A DNA stretch of 64,000 bases from JAYPAN01 sp049597955 (GCA_049597955.1 JBMYND010000002.1:310001-374000); one strand, 5' to 3'; counted from the first letter of the stretch, positions 1 through 8,783 are shown. Numbers and translations: made by a program. Notes: generated by a model not told the origin, from the sequence alone.

Positions 1-146
1 TCGACCAAGCGCATTATTCCATGGTCAAAACAACGACATTTAACGGCGTCGGGCTTCCGGCGCTGGCGATATGGAACAGCGACAGCGATGCATTGCGCAT
101 GGTTCGACAATTTGACTATAGCGATTTTGAAGGGCGGTTATCATAA
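1..146 (+). CDS. C-terminal fragment of a PLP-dependent ornithine/diamino acid decarboxylase-like protein
   Basis: The reading frame is open from the left edge (first full codon at base 3) and gives 47 residues ending DFEGRLS. The segment TTTFNGVGLPALAIWN resembles the C-terminal end of fold-III (alanine-racemase-type) ornithine decarboxylases, where a Tyr/Thr-rich stretch precedes a conserved FNG motif. That family decarboxylates ornithine or related diamino acids to polyamines. The stop TAA overlaps the ATG of the following agmatinase-family gene (TAATG), so the two are probably translationally coupled in a polyamine operon. Family assignment rests on this short tail only; most of the protein lies outside the window. 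Confidence 0.6.
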   Translation, partial: DQAHYSMVKTTTFNGVGLPALAIWNSDSDALRMVRQFDYSDFEGRLS

Positions 147-1006
147 TGGCAGCGCGCGCGCAATTTCTCGGCGAAGAATTGACAGAAGCGGAAAATAATC
201 CGGCGACCGCGCTGTTTCATATTGTGCCTTGCGGCTTGGAGAAAACCGTGTCTTACGGCACCGGTGCGGCCAATGGGCCGTCAGCCATTATCGCCGCCAG
301 CCACCAGCTAGAGCGTCTGATTGACGGCAAGCTGCCATGCGCCAAGGGCATGTTCACCACACCGGCCATTGATTGCAGCGGCGCGATTGAAAGCGTGATG
401 GGTGATTTGCGTGCGCAAACCCGGGCGATTGCCGGGCAGGGTGCGATACCGGTGACATTGGGCGGCGAACACAGTCTCAGCTATGGCGCGGTGATGGGCG
501 TGGTTGATGCGCTTGATGTGCCGATTGGCCTTATCCATGTCGATGCCCATGCCGATTTCCGCAATGCCTATCAGGGCCATAAGCACTCCCATGCCAGTGT
601 CATGCATTTGCTGGCCGGTGAAGGTTTGCCCATGGTGTCCTTTGGGGTGCGGGCGCTGGCCGAAGAAGAAGAAGCGGCGCGTCGCGCCCATGGCGTGATT
701 TGCCATGATGCGGGCAGGCTGGTGCGCGACAATATCCACGCGATTACCCTGCCGGATGATTTTCCCGCCCATGTCTATATCAGTTTCGACCTTGACGGGC
801 TTGACCCGTCTGTTTTACCGGCCACTGGCACGCCTGTGCCGGGCGGGTTGGGGTTTTATCAGGCGCTTGATTTGGTGGCCTCTGCGGCAAGCGGGCGGCA
901 GATTGTCGGCATGGATATTGTCGAATTGGCGCCGATTGACGGCCAAGCTGCCAGCGATTTTACCGCCGCCATGATTGCCCATTATTTAATGGCGCTGGCA
1001 GTTTAA
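146..1006 (+). CDS. speB: Agmatinase/ureohydrolase family protein
   Basis: Binuclear manganese ureohydrolase (arginase/agmatinase fold) of 286 residues, expected to release urea from agmatine or a related guanidino compound. All metal-ligand motifs are visible: GGEHS with His109, the DAHAD motif with Asp133, His135 and Asp137, and SFDLDGLDP with Asp215 and Asp217. The length fits agmatinases. It starts on the ATG that overlaps the stop of the preceding decarboxylase-like gene, which supports a polyamine role. True substrate (agmatine, guanidinobutyrate, formiminoglutamate) cannot be settled from sequence alone; the symbol is given by family. Confidence 0.85.
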   Translation: MAARAQFLGEELTEAENNPATALFHIVPCGLEKTVSYGTGAANGPSAIIAASHQLERLIDGKLPCAKGMFTTPAIDCSGAIESVMGDLRAQTRAIAGQGAIPVTLGGEHSLSYGAVMGVVDALDVPIGLIHVDAHADFRNAYQGHKHSHASVMHLLAGEGLPMVSFGVRALAEEEEAARRAHGVICHDAGRLVRDNIHAITLPDDFPAHVYISFDLDGLDPSVLPATGTPVPGGLGFYQALDLVASAASGRQIVGMDIVELAPIDGQAASDFTAAMIAHYLMALAV

Positions 1007-1016
1007 GCGGGCGGGT

Positions 1017-3098
1017 TCAGATAATATCGAAATCGGTGAAAACCAGCGTGTCGGTGTAATTTTCCAGCACCATCACCACCATATCGGCATTGCTGCCAAT
1101 GCCGCCCGGTGCATTGTCCGCGCCGAGAAAAGTCAGGCTGGTATGTGTGCCATCATTTGAAAAATCGAGTTTTGCGGACTGTTTCAATTCGGCCAATGTG
1201 GTCGGCTTGCTGTCAAGTTCAATGCGGATTTTGTCGCCCTTGGCAAAATCGGTCACCCGGTCATCGGCGCGCCAGGCGGGTGTCAGCCAAAGGAGGAAAA
1301 TATCATCACCGGCACCACCGGTCATGGTATCGCGGCGCGAAAAACCATCCAACACATCATTGCCTGCCCCGCCAATCAATCTGTCATAGCCACCGCCGCC
1401 ATTCAGCCAATCATCGCCGTCATGGCCGGTCAGCGTGTCATTGCCTTCCTGCCCGTAAAGAATATTATCGGCGGCATTGCCGGTTAAATGGTCGTCACCG
1501 CCACCACCGACAAGCCCTTCAATATCGCGCAAATAATCAAACTCATCATTGGCATCGAGCGTATTGTTATGATTGCTGTCAAGCCAGGCGCGACTATATT
1601 CGCCCGTCTCATGCGCCTGCCAAATGCCTTGCACAAGCTTGTATTTTGTCGTCTCCGCCAAATTGATGGTCAATTTGGCTTCTTGACCATTTATCCAAGT
1701 CGATGGCCACAGGGCGCTATCCGTGCCGGCACCGCCATTGAGAACATCAAGGCCGCGACCGCCGGTCAGCTCATCATCGCCGGCACCGCCATTCAGCGTG
1801 TCATTTCCCTGACCGGCCAAAAGGCGGTTATTCTGCGCATCACCGGTCAGCGTGTCATTTCCTGACCCTGTTATGATGTTTTCAATGTTTCGCAAATAGG
1901 TAAAACCGTCATTGCTGCCTGCTATGCCATTGCCGTCAATATCACCCCAAAGCCGAAAATAAGAACCCTCATTATCGGCCTGCCATACAGCGTTATCGCT
2001 GCCTTTGACGCGCTGATATTTTTGCGGGTCTGCCATGTTTACGGAAATGTCAAAAGCGGCATGAATGCGCAGGCTGTCTCGCCCCGCACCACCGTCAATC
2101 TGGTCAATCCCGACCGCGTCGCCATTAATTATATCATCGCCCTTATCGCCAAAGGCAATATCATTGCCGCCGCCCAAGGTTAAATTGTCCGCCCCAGGGC
2201 CGCCGCGCAGCAGGTCATTGCCAATGTCGCCGCGCAAAATATCATTGCCTGCACCGCCCAAAAGCTGGTCATCACCGGCACCGCCCTCTAACTGGTCATC
2301 GCCGCCCTTGCCGGTCAAGCGATTGGCGTTTGCATTGCCAATCAATGTGTCAGCGCCGCTGCCGCCGATAATATGGTCAATCTTATATAAATAATGATAG
2401 GCATCACCGGCATCGTGCACATCATTCGCATTGCGGTCAAACCAAGCGCGCACATGGCTGCCGCTCTGGCTGTCCGCCACCCATGCCCCTTTGACAAAGC
2501 TGTAGCGGCTTTGCGGGCTGCCAAGAAGAATATGGATATTGGCGGTTTCCGGCGTGAAATCATGGATATGCGTCCAGCTTTCCATCAAATTAAGCGCCAT
2601 GGCCATGATTTGGCGTTGTTGAATAATAATGTCTTCAAATGTCTGGCGTGCTGACGCGTCATGGTCAAGACCGGCGCTGTCGCGCGCAGCGTCGGAATTT
2701 GTGACATATTCATAGCGTGCCTGCCGCAGCGCCATCCCCAATTTCGCCTGATACTCATCGCTTTCAGTGGTTTGCTTAACCTCACCGCGCCGGTCTTGAA
2801 GCGGTGAATTATTGGCTATTTGCGCATTGCGCGGCGTATTGGGCGGCGTATTGGGCGGCGTATTGGGCAAATTCGGCCTTGCGGCTTGCGGGGCTGACAC
2901 AGCTTCCGTTGATACAGCTTCGGGCGCGACCGGCGCCTGTGGGGTTGGTGCCTCTATTGTTTGAGAGGCGGGCGCGGCTTCCGGCGTATGAGAAACGGGC
3001 TGCCCTGTGCCGGGCGGTGCGACAAAAATCGGATTTGGCGCATTTTGTGTGGGCGTTTTGAGCGGTTTCAAATACCAGCTCTCGCGGCTTTGACGCAT
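1017..3098 (-). CDS. RTX-type calcium-binding secreted protein with interleaved EF-hand-like modules
   Basis: About 693 residues. The N-terminus (to about residue 105) is Pro/Ala-rich with an NTPP repeat. A helical stretch follows, then blocks of nonapeptide GGxGxD repeats (hemolysin-type Ca-binding) around residues 248-345, 412-470 and 535-600. Each block is preceded by a related module of about 45 residues containing a DxNxN-type acidic loop and a YL..I(E/D) ending, with loops DRNANDVHD, DIDGNGIAG and DSNHNNTLD. The C-terminus has a serralysin-like DRVTDF segment and a hydrophobic tail ending TDFDII, typical of type I secretion substrates. No signal peptide and no type I secretion genes are seen nearby. 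The start is placed at the second Met because GGAGG lies 5 nt before it and overlaps the first. Function (adhesin, enzyme carrier) is unknown. Confidence 0.85.
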   Translation of the reverse strand: MRQSRESWYLKPLKTPTQNAPNPIFVAPPGTGQPVSHTPEAAPASQTIEAPTPQAPVAPEAVSTEAVSAPQAARPNLPNTPPNTPPNTPRNAQIANNSPLQDRRGEVKQTTESDEYQAKLGMALRQARYEYVTNSDAARDSAGLDHDASARQTFEDIIIQQRQIMAMALNLMESWTHIHDFTPETANIHILLGSPQSRYSFVKGAWVADSQSGSHVRAWFDRNANDVHDAGDAYHYLYKIDHIIGGSGADTLIGNANANRLTGKGGDDQLEGGAGDDQLLGGAGNDILRGDIGNDLLRGGPGADNLTLGGGNDIAFGDKGDDIINGDAVGIDQIDGGAGRDSLRIHAAFDISVNMADPQKYQRVKGSDNAVWQADNEGSYFRLWGDIDGNGIAGSNDGFTYLRNIENIITGSGNDTLTGDAQNNRLLAGQGNDTLNGGAGDDELTGGRGLDVLNGGAGTDSALWPSTWINGQEAKLTINLAETTKYKLVQGIWQAHETGEYSRAWLDSNHNNTLDANDEFDYLRDIEGLVGGGGDDHLTGNAADNILYGQEGNDTLTGHDGDDWLNGGGGYDRLIGGAGNDVLDGFSRRDTMTGGAGDDIFLLWLTPAWRADDRVTDFAKGDKIRIELDSKPTTLAELKQSAKLDFSNDGTHTSLTFLGADNAPGGIGSNADMVVMVLENYTDTLVFTDFDII
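2831..2866. repeat. 12-bp in-frame tandem repeat, three copies
   Basis: The unit GCGGCGTATTGG occurs three times without interruption inside the RTX gene. On the coding strand it encodes the NTPPNTPPNTP stretch of the N-terminal linker. It keeps the reading frame. Confidence 0.9.
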
Positions 3099-3271
3099 GT
3101 CAGCCTCCATCTCAATCTGGCCTCATTCGGACAAAACTGGATAACAATACTGGATACGCAATGAAAATCAGCCACAGGCGCGGCGTCTAACGCGGCGACC
3201 TATATTCAATGTAGGTAGGAAAAGGGGCAATGACAAGCAGATTGGCGAAATTATGCCGCCATTTCGATTGT

Positions 3272-3320
3272 CCGGAAAAAAATGACGCCCCCGGCTGGGA
3301 GGAGGGAGTGCCGGGGGCGT
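3272..3320 (-). terminator. Rho-independent terminator (hairpin 2 of the sRNA)
   Basis: An 11-bp stem at 3285-3295 and 3310-3320 with a 14-nt loop is followed on the minus strand by CATTTTTTT. It would terminate the sRNA and any thiC read-through. Confidence 0.85.
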
Positions 3321-3349
3321 TGATCGATATGTCGGGAGGGGACATATCT
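3272..3349 (-). ncRNA. Candidate cuckoo/CcsR-type anti-Shine-Dalgarno small RNA
   Basis: Read on the minus strand, this stretch of about 78 nt folds into two perfect hairpins. The first has stem GATATGTC/GACATATC and loop CCCTCCC. The second has an 11-bp GC-rich stem (ACGCCCCCGGC) and loop ACTCCCTCCTCCCA, followed by a run of seven T. Both loops expose CU-rich anti-Shine-Dalgarno sequence, and the second contains the exact CCTCCTCCC motif that defines the cuckoo/CcsR sRNAs of alphaproteobacteria. A TAGAAT box at 3356-3361 sits 7 nt before the inferred 5' end; no good -35 was seen. It lies about 120 nt past the thiC stop, so it could also be processed from the thiC transcript. Family assignment is by structure and motif, not by search. 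Confidence 0.7.
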
Positions 3350-3469
3350 TCAATCATTCTACGTCGGAAAGGACAAATTGGATGTATCCGACCGGTCACG
3401 ATTGCCCTTTAAGTCTAATCGCGGCAGGTAAATAATTGGTGAATGTCGGCTTTAAGCCACGATTGCGGC

Positions 3470-5383
3470 TCAGATTTTTTTATAAACCTGTGCGCCGCCA
3501 ATCCGAAATTCGGTCGATTTTTCGTCCATACCGGCTTTCAGCGCCTCTTCCGGTGCCATATTCAGCTTGGCGGCATAGTCGCGCACATCTTGGGTGATTT
3601 TCATCGAGCAGAAATGCGGCCCGCACATGGAGCAAAAATGCGCCACTTTCATCGATTGCTTGGGCAGGGTCTCGTCGTGGTAACAGCGCGCCGTATCGGG
3701 GTCGAGTGACAGATTGAACTGGTCTTCCCAGCGAAACTCAAAGCGCGCTTTACTGAGCGCATTATCGCGAATTTGCGCGCCGGGATGGCCTTTGGCCAAA
3801 TCGGCGGCATGGGCTGCCAGCTTATAAGTGATGATGCCGGTTTTCACATCATCCTTATTGGGCAGGCCGAGATGTTCTTTCGGCGTCACATAACACAGCA
3901 TGGCCGTGCCATACCAACCGATTTGCGCCGCCCCAATGGCCGAGGTGATATGGTCATAGCCCGGCGCAATATCAGTGGTCAGTGGCCCAAGCGTGTAAAA
4001 CGGCGCTTCATCGCACCAGTCCAATTGCTTGTCCATATTTTCTTTAATCAGCTGCATCGGCACATGGCCGGGGCCTTCAATCATTACCTGCACATCATTT
4101 TGCCAAGCGATTTGGGTCAATTCGCCCAATGTCTTCAACTCGCCAAGCTGGGCGGCATCATTGGCATCCCAAACCGAGCCGGGCCGCAAGCCGTCGCCCA
4201 AAGAAAACGAAACATCATAGGCTTTCATGATTTCGCAAATTTCTTCAAAATGCGTGTAAAGGAAGCTCTCTTTATGATGCGCCAGACACCATTTGGCCAT
4301 AATGGAGCCGCCGCGTGAGACAATGCCGGTCATGCGATTGGCGGTCAGCGGCACATAGCGCAGCAAAACACCGGCATGGATGGTGAAATAATCAACCCCC
4401 TGTTCGGCCTGCTCGACCAGCGTGTCGCGGAACATGTCCCAAGTCAGCTCTTCGGCTTTGCCATCGACTTTTTCCAAAGCCTGGTAAATCGGCACTGTGC
4501 CAATCGGCACGGGTGCATTGCGCAAAATCCATTCACGGGTTTCGTGAATATGCTTGCCGGTGGATAAATCCATAATCGTGTCCGCGCCCCAGCGAATCCC
4601 CCAAGTCATTTTATCGACTTCTTCACCGATTGACGAAGTGACCGCCGAATTGCCGATATTGCCATTGATTTTGACCAGAAAATTGCGGCCAATAATCATT
4701 GGCTCGGATTCGGGGTGATTGATATTGGCCGGAATAATGGCGCGCCCGCGCGCCACTTCATCGCGGACAAATTCCGGCGTGATTTCGGTTTGGATATTGG
4801 CGCCGAAACTCTCGCCGCCATGCTGCGCCTGCATCATTTCGGCCATGCGGCTGCCGCGTTCGCCGGTCTGCGCCAGACTGTCAAGATAGGCGGCGCGGTT
4901 TTGGTTTTCGCGTATGGCGATATATTCCATTTCCGGCGTGACAATGCCTTGGCGCGCATAATGCATTTGCGTGACATTTTGGCCGGGCTTGGCGCGGCGC
5001 GGGCGGCGGGTCAGGTTAAAGCGCAAATCCGCCAGTTTTTCATTGGCCTGTCTTTCACGACCAAACTCAGAGCTGGGGCCGTCCAATATTTGCGTGTCGC
5101 CGCGCTCTTCAATCCATGCAGCGCGCAAGGCGGGCAGGCCGTCGCGAATGTCGATTTTGGCGTCGGGGTCGGTATAGGGGCCGGATGTGTCATAAACAAA
5201 AATCGGCGGATTGGTCTCGCCGCCCATATCGGTCGGTGTGTCAGACTGGCTGATTTTGCGCATCGGCACGCGCATATCAGGCCGCGAACCGGTGACATAT
5301 ATTTTTTCGCTATTGGGCAGGGCTTCAATCGCCGCCCCGTCAACTTGTGCTTCGCCAGCCGTGAAATTTTTGGCTTGTGACAT
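3470..5383 (-). CDS. thiC: Phosphomethylpyrimidine synthase ThiC
   Basis: Radical-SAM enzyme of 637 residues that rearranges aminoimidazole ribotide to hydroxymethylpyrimidine phosphate in thiamine synthesis. The C-terminal CX2CX4C cluster motif of ThiC is present at Cys584, Cys587 and Cys592. The protein is full length for the family. AAGGAGAG lies just upstream of the ATG. The gap of 75 bases to the divergent gene contains no recognisable TPP riboswitch, which is unusual because thiC is commonly under THI-box control. No other thi gene is adjacent. Confidence 0.97.
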   Translation of the reverse strand: MSQAKNFTAGEAQVDGAAIEALPNSEKIYVTGSRPDMRVPMRKISQSDTPTDMGGETNPPIFVYDTSGPYTDPDAKIDIRDGLPALRAAWIEERGDTQILDGPSSEFGRERQANEKLADLRFNLTRRPRRAKPGQNVTQMHYARQGIVTPEMEYIAIRENQNRAAYLDSLAQTGERGSRMAEMMQAQHGGESFGANIQTEITPEFVRDEVARGRAIIPANINHPESEPMIIGRNFLVKINGNIGNSAVTSSIGEEVDKMTWGIRWGADTIMDLSTGKHIHETREWILRNAPVPIGTVPIYQALEKVDGKAEELTWDMFRDTLVEQAEQGVDYFTIHAGVLLRYVPLTANRMTGIVSRGGSIMAKWCLAHHKESFLYTHFEEICEIMKAYDVSFSLGDGLRPGSVWDANDAAQLGELKTLGELTQIAWQNDVQVMIEGPGHVPMQLIKENMDKQLDWCDEAPFYTLGPLTTDIAPGYDHITSAIGAAQIGWYGTAMLCYVTPKEHLGLPNKDDVKTGIITYKLAAHAADLAKGHPGAQIRDNALSKARFEFRWEDQFNLSLDPDTARCYHDETLPKQSMKVAHFCSMCGPHFCSMKITQDVRDYAAKLNMAPEEALKAGMDEKSTEFRIGGAQVYKKI

Positions 5384-5458
5384 GCAACGCTCTCCTTTAG
5401 CCTCTGTTTTGTTATAAGAATGAATCGCCTTCAGAAGAACAAATAAATCGGCTGAAAG

Positions 5459-6295
5459 ATGAAAACAGCGTCAATTTCTCTGGAAGAAACCTCCGCCCTT
5501 GTTTTGCTTTGGTTGCAAGACGGGTTTTATCGCCAGCCGGGCGCGCGGGCCTTTATCGAAAAGCTAGATTTGTCGGCCGGGCGGGCCTTGCACAAAGCCT
5601 GCAATGCGGTCTGGCCGGATTATGATGCGGTAATAAATAATCGCAAAACCGGCATACGGCAATTGGCGCTGCGCCATCAGCGCAAACAAATCATCCTGCC
5701 CGGGGCGGGGCTTGATGCCATGGGGCTGGAACTGGCTGAAAGCCTGCCGGACTGCCATATTTACGAGCTGGACAGAGCCTATATGGCCGATAAGCAACAG
5801 CTCACAGACTGCCGGAATATATCCTTTATTGAGGCCGATATAGGCGAGAGTCTCGCCATGCGTGCCGCCCTGCAAAGAGCGGGATGGCGGGCCGACCGGT
5901 CAAGCCTTCTGGTTTTAGAAGGCATTAGCTATTATCTGACGCCGGAACAGTTGAAAAGGCTGGTCGTCATGCTGCGCCCTGATTGCGTGCTGGCTGAATA
6001 TTTATTGCCCGACAGCCTGCTTGACAGCGCTTCGCGTGACATTGCCAAAGGCGTGTTCACCGCCATTATGGGCGCGCGCGGCTATGCCGATTTGTCGCGC
6101 TATACGGCGCAAGGGCTGGCTGTTTTATTGGATATGGTGCTGGCCGACCAATGGTCAATGCACAGGCTGGAGGCGATGCGGTTGGCCGCGTTTCCGGCGC
6201 AAAAAGCCTGTTTTCACGATAGCGGATTTGGCTGGATTGAAATGGCCGTGTTCAAGCCTGTTGGCCAAGCCGCCGCAAAACAGGCTGCGCAATAA
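5459..6295 (+). CDS. Leucine carboxyl methyltransferase-family (PPM1-like) SAM methyltransferase
   Basis: 278 residues, related to the bacterial LCMT/PPM1-type O-methyltransferases. The SAM-binding core is seen as ILPGAGLDAMGLEL followed by an acidic strand end (IYELD), then a second conserved region with LLVLEGISYYL, characteristic of this family. Substrate unknown. It is divergent from thiC, and its 3' end overlaps the convergent znuB by 44 bases, so the tail of each gene is antisense to the other. Confidence 0.75.
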   Translation: MKTASISLEETSALVLLWLQDGFYRQPGARAFIEKLDLSAGRALHKACNAVWPDYDAVINNRKTGIRQLALRHQRKQIILPGAGLDAMGLELAESLPDCHIYELDRAYMADKQQLTDCRNISFIEADIGESLAMRAALQRAGWRADRSSLLVLEGISYYLTPEQLKRLVVMLRPDCVLAEYLLPDSLLDSASRDIAKGVFTAIMGARGYADLSRYTAQGLAVLLDMVLADQWSMHRLEAMRLAAFPAQKACFHDSGFGWIEMAVFKPVGQAAAKQAAQ

Positions 6296-7049
6296 GCGCC
6301 GCCAAAAACAAAATAACCGACAGGGTTACAATCGTTGGCCCGGCTTCAATAGCCATGCTTTGCGCCACCAAAATGCCGCCAAACAGGCTCAATGCAGCAG
6401 CCAAAGCCCCCAATGCCGCCATTGTTTCGGGCGATTTCGCAAACAGGCGCGCCGTGGAGGCGGGAATAATCAGCAGCGAGGTTATCAGCAAGACACCGAC
6501 AATTTGAATCGATGTGGCGACCAGCAGGCTCATCATCAACATCAGCAGAAACTCATGGCGACGCACATTAACACCCTCGGCAAAGGCCAATTCCTCGCTG
6601 GTCGTCATCAGCACCAGCCCCGGCCATAATTTTATCAAAACCGCCATGCTCACCGCCGCCGCCAGCGCCAGCAGCAGCGCGCCATTCATGGTGATGGATG
6701 CCAAATCGCCGAGCAGAAAATCATGCATGTCAATTTCTTCCATGCCCATAAGCGACATGCTGACCAGCCCAATCGCCAATGTTGCATGGGCGAGAATGCC
6801 GAGCAAAGTGTCATTGGCCAGCAGATTTTGGCCGCGCAGCCAGAGCATGCCCAGCGCGAATATTACGGCGACAAATAAAATGCCCGATTGATGACCGGTT
6901 CCGGCAAGCATGCCGAGTGCCACGCCAAGCAGGGCGCTGTGCGCCAGCCCGTCGCCAAAATAGGCCATGCGCCGCCAGACAACAAAACAGCCAATCGGCC
7001 CGGACATCAGCGCCAATGCGCCCGCCGCAATAATGATGGCAACGGTCAT
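6252..7049 (-). CDS. znuB: Zinc ABC transporter permease ZnuB
   Basis: 265-residue polytopic membrane protein of the ABC-3 family (metal importers), with repeated hydrophobic segments and the family sequence GDGLAHSALLGVALG near the N-terminus. It would form the channel through which zinc from a periplasmic binding protein enters the cytoplasm. Its ATG overlaps the stop of znuC by four bases (ATGA), so the pair is coupled. No znuA or zur gene is present in the window. Manganese or iron import by the same family cannot be excluded. Confidence 0.88.
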   Translation of the reverse strand: MTVAIIIAAGALALMSGPIGCFVVWRRMAYFGDGLAHSALLGVALGMLAGTGHQSGILFVAVIFALGMLWLRGQNLLANDTLLGILAHATLAIGLVSMSLMGMEEIDMHDFLLGDLASITMNGALLLALAAAVSMAVLIKLWPGLVLMTTSEELAFAEGVNVRRHEFLLMLMMSLLVATSIQIVGVLLITSLLIIPASTARLFAKSPETMAALGALAAALSLFGGILVAQSMAIEAGPTIVTLSVILFLAALIAQPVLRRLGQQA

Positions 7050-7807
7050 GATTGTGGCTCCTCATGGTCATGGTCATGGTCATGGTCATGCGCATGGCTG
7101 TGCGGATAGACCGCCATCAGTCGCGCCATATCATCACCGAACAGGGAAATAAACTCCGGGTCACGCGCCACATTTTCGGGCGCGCCGGAGCAGCAAATAT
7201 GATGATACAGGCAAACAACTTTGCGGGTTGAGGACATCACCAAATGTAAATCATGCGACACCATCAGCACCGCCATTTTGCGTTTTTCGTATAATTGCTC
7301 AATCAGCTTGTAGAGATGCAATTGGCCGTTAACATCGAGATTTTGCGCCGGTTCATCCAATATCAGCAAATGCGGGTCGCAAGCCAGCGCGCGGGCCAGC
7401 AAAACGCGTTGCAATTCGCCGCCCGACAAGCCAGCCAATGGACGCGAAAGCAAATGCTCAATGCCGGTTTCATCGACCAGCTTACGATATTGCGCGTCAG
7501 ATATTTTGCTGTTCAATCGCAAAAACCGCTCAACGGCAAGCGGCATGGCCGGGTCAATGGCAATTTTCTCCGGCACATAGCCAATTCGCAGCCCGTCCGC
7601 ATGTTTGACCATGCCTCGGCTTGGTTGCTGCAAGCGCAACAATGTGCGCAAAAGCATGGATTTGCCGGCCCCATTTGGGCCAACCAGTGTGACGAAATCA
7701 TCCTTGGCAATGTCGAGCGACACATCTTCCAATATCCAGCCTTGCGCCTTGGCCAGCCAAATATTGCTTGCGGAAATCAGGATTGGTGGCATTTGCTCTT
7801 GTTTCAT
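7046..7807 (-). CDS. znuC: Zinc ABC transporter ATP-binding protein ZnuC
   Basis: 253-residue ABC ATPase. Walker A GPNGAGKS is at residues 43-50, signature LSGGE at 127-131, and Walker B LLILDE at 147-152. The C-terminus is a His/Asp-rich tail (SHAHDHDHDHDHE), a metal-binding feature frequent in zinc transporters and encoded here by a CATGGT hexanucleotide repeat. It is the first gene of a two-gene operon with znuB. The metal is inferred from the tail and family; no Zur site was identified with confidence. Confidence 0.9.
   Translation of the reverse strand: MKQEQMPPILISASNIWLAKAQGWILEDVSLDIAKDDFVTLVGPNGAGKSMLLRTLLRLQQPSRGMVKHADGLRIGYVPEKIAIDPAMPLAVERFLRLNSKISDAQYRKLVDETGIEHLLSRPLAGLSGGELQRVLLARALACDPHLLILDEPAQNLDVNGQLHLYKLIEQLYEKRKMAVLMVSHDLHLVMSSTRKVVCLYHHICCSGAPENVARDPEFISLFGDDMARLMAVYPHSHAHDHDHDHDHEEPQS
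7063..7098. repeat. Hexanucleotide repeat encoding the His-Asp tail of ZnuC
   Basis: Four perfect CATGGT units (7063-7086) followed by two variant units. Read on the minus strand they encode alternating Asp and His. Copy-number change would alter the length of the metal-binding tail without a frameshift. Confidence 0.9.
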
Positions 7808-7925
7808 AAAGGGTTCCGATTGACTGTGCAGAAAGGCGCAGTGCGCGGGGTTGGTTTATTACGCATTGGTGCGCCTCCCTGAATTTTTTCCTCTTAGCAA
7901 TTTGCCGACCTATTGGCAAATCGCG

Positions 7926-7957
7926 TAAAAAAAGGGCCGACCCGAGGGCCGGCCCTT
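7926..7957 (-). terminator. Terminator of the proteorhodopsin gene
   Basis: Inverted repeat with an 11-bp stem (one mismatch) at 7932-7942 and 7947-7957, loop CGAG, followed on the minus strand by an uninterrupted T run. It lies about 25 nt past the proteorhodopsin stop codon and would isolate that gene from znuCB downstream. Confidence 0.88.
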
Positions 7958-7981
7958 GTGGGACAAATTTAATCCAGAAAC

Positions 7982-8752
7982 TTAGGCGTTTTCGCTTTCT
8001 GTCACGGCAACGTGCCAGATGATCAGGCCAAACGCAATTTTGTTCAGAACATCAGCCAGATTGTAGATAATGTTGAGCGTGTCAGCATCTGCTGTGCCCA
8101 TCATGTAACCTGCAACATAGCCAATCGGATAGATGGCCCAGCCAATCGTCACAATCCAGCGCATCAGATTGAAGGCAGATTGAACGGCAGGGCTGGCATT
8201 GGCAGCGTTCAGCTTACCGGCTTCACCGGCAAAGATTTCATACAGAACGTATAACCAAGCCGCTGTCCCGATAACGAAAGCAACAGTTACATTCATGTAA
8301 CCGGCCTCGCCGAGATAACCAAATACCAGCATCAGCGTGGTGCCGATAAGCAGGCGCCAGAAAACGCCGGCCGGAACTTTGGTAATCGCAGACAAAATCA
8401 GGAAGAACTCAACCATCAGAAGCGGCACTGTGATAAGCCAGTCAATATAGCGATACACAGTCGGTGTTTCCCCGGTGGAGACCCACACATCGCGCATATA
8501 GAAATAATGCACAGCCGCTACCAGTGTTACCAGACCGGAAACCGTCAGCGAGGTTTTCCATTTGGCAGCAACGCGGTCGCGTTCGATAAAGAAAAATACT
8601 GTTGATGCAACGAGAGCCATCGAAATCAGCCAGAAGCTGATGCCGACAAAATCGTCCGGTTGCAAATTGGCGTCAGCGGCCGATGCAAGCGACGGCAATG
8701 TCGCAAGAGCAGCAGAAGCAGCCAAAGTTTTCAAAGATTTAAATAGTGTCAT
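7982..8752 (-). CDS. Proteorhodopsin, green-absorbing type, light-driven proton pump
   Basis: Seven-helix retinal protein, 256 residues, with an N-terminal signal peptide ending near SLASA. The pump residues are all in place: RYIDW with Asp104 (equivalent to Asp97 of the reference green proteorhodopsin), Thr108, Glu115, and the retinal lysine Lys238 in NKIAFGLIIW. The proton-acceptor partner His82 is present. The tuning position (reference 105) is Leu112, predicting green absorption. The start is set at MTLFKSL because AAGGGAG lies 8 nt upstream; an upstream in-frame Met lacks such a site. It appears to be a single-gene transcript with its own promoter and terminator. No carotenoid or blh genes for retinal synthesis lie in the window. 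Confidence 0.97.
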   Translation of the reverse strand: MTLFKSLKTLAASAALATLPSLASAADANLQPDDFVGISFWLISMALVASTVFFFIERDRVAAKWKTSLTVSGLVTLVAAVHYFYMRDVWVSTGETPTVYRYIDWLITVPLLMVEFFLILSAITKVPAGVFWRLLIGTTLMLVFGYLGEAGYMNVTVAFVIGTAAWLYVLYEIFAGEAGKLNAANASPAVQSAFNLMRWIVTIGWAIYPIGYVAGYMMGTADADTLNIIYNLADVLNKIAFGLIIWHVAVTESENA

Positions 8753-8783
8753 GACATAATACTCCCTTGTCCCTACGTCATCT

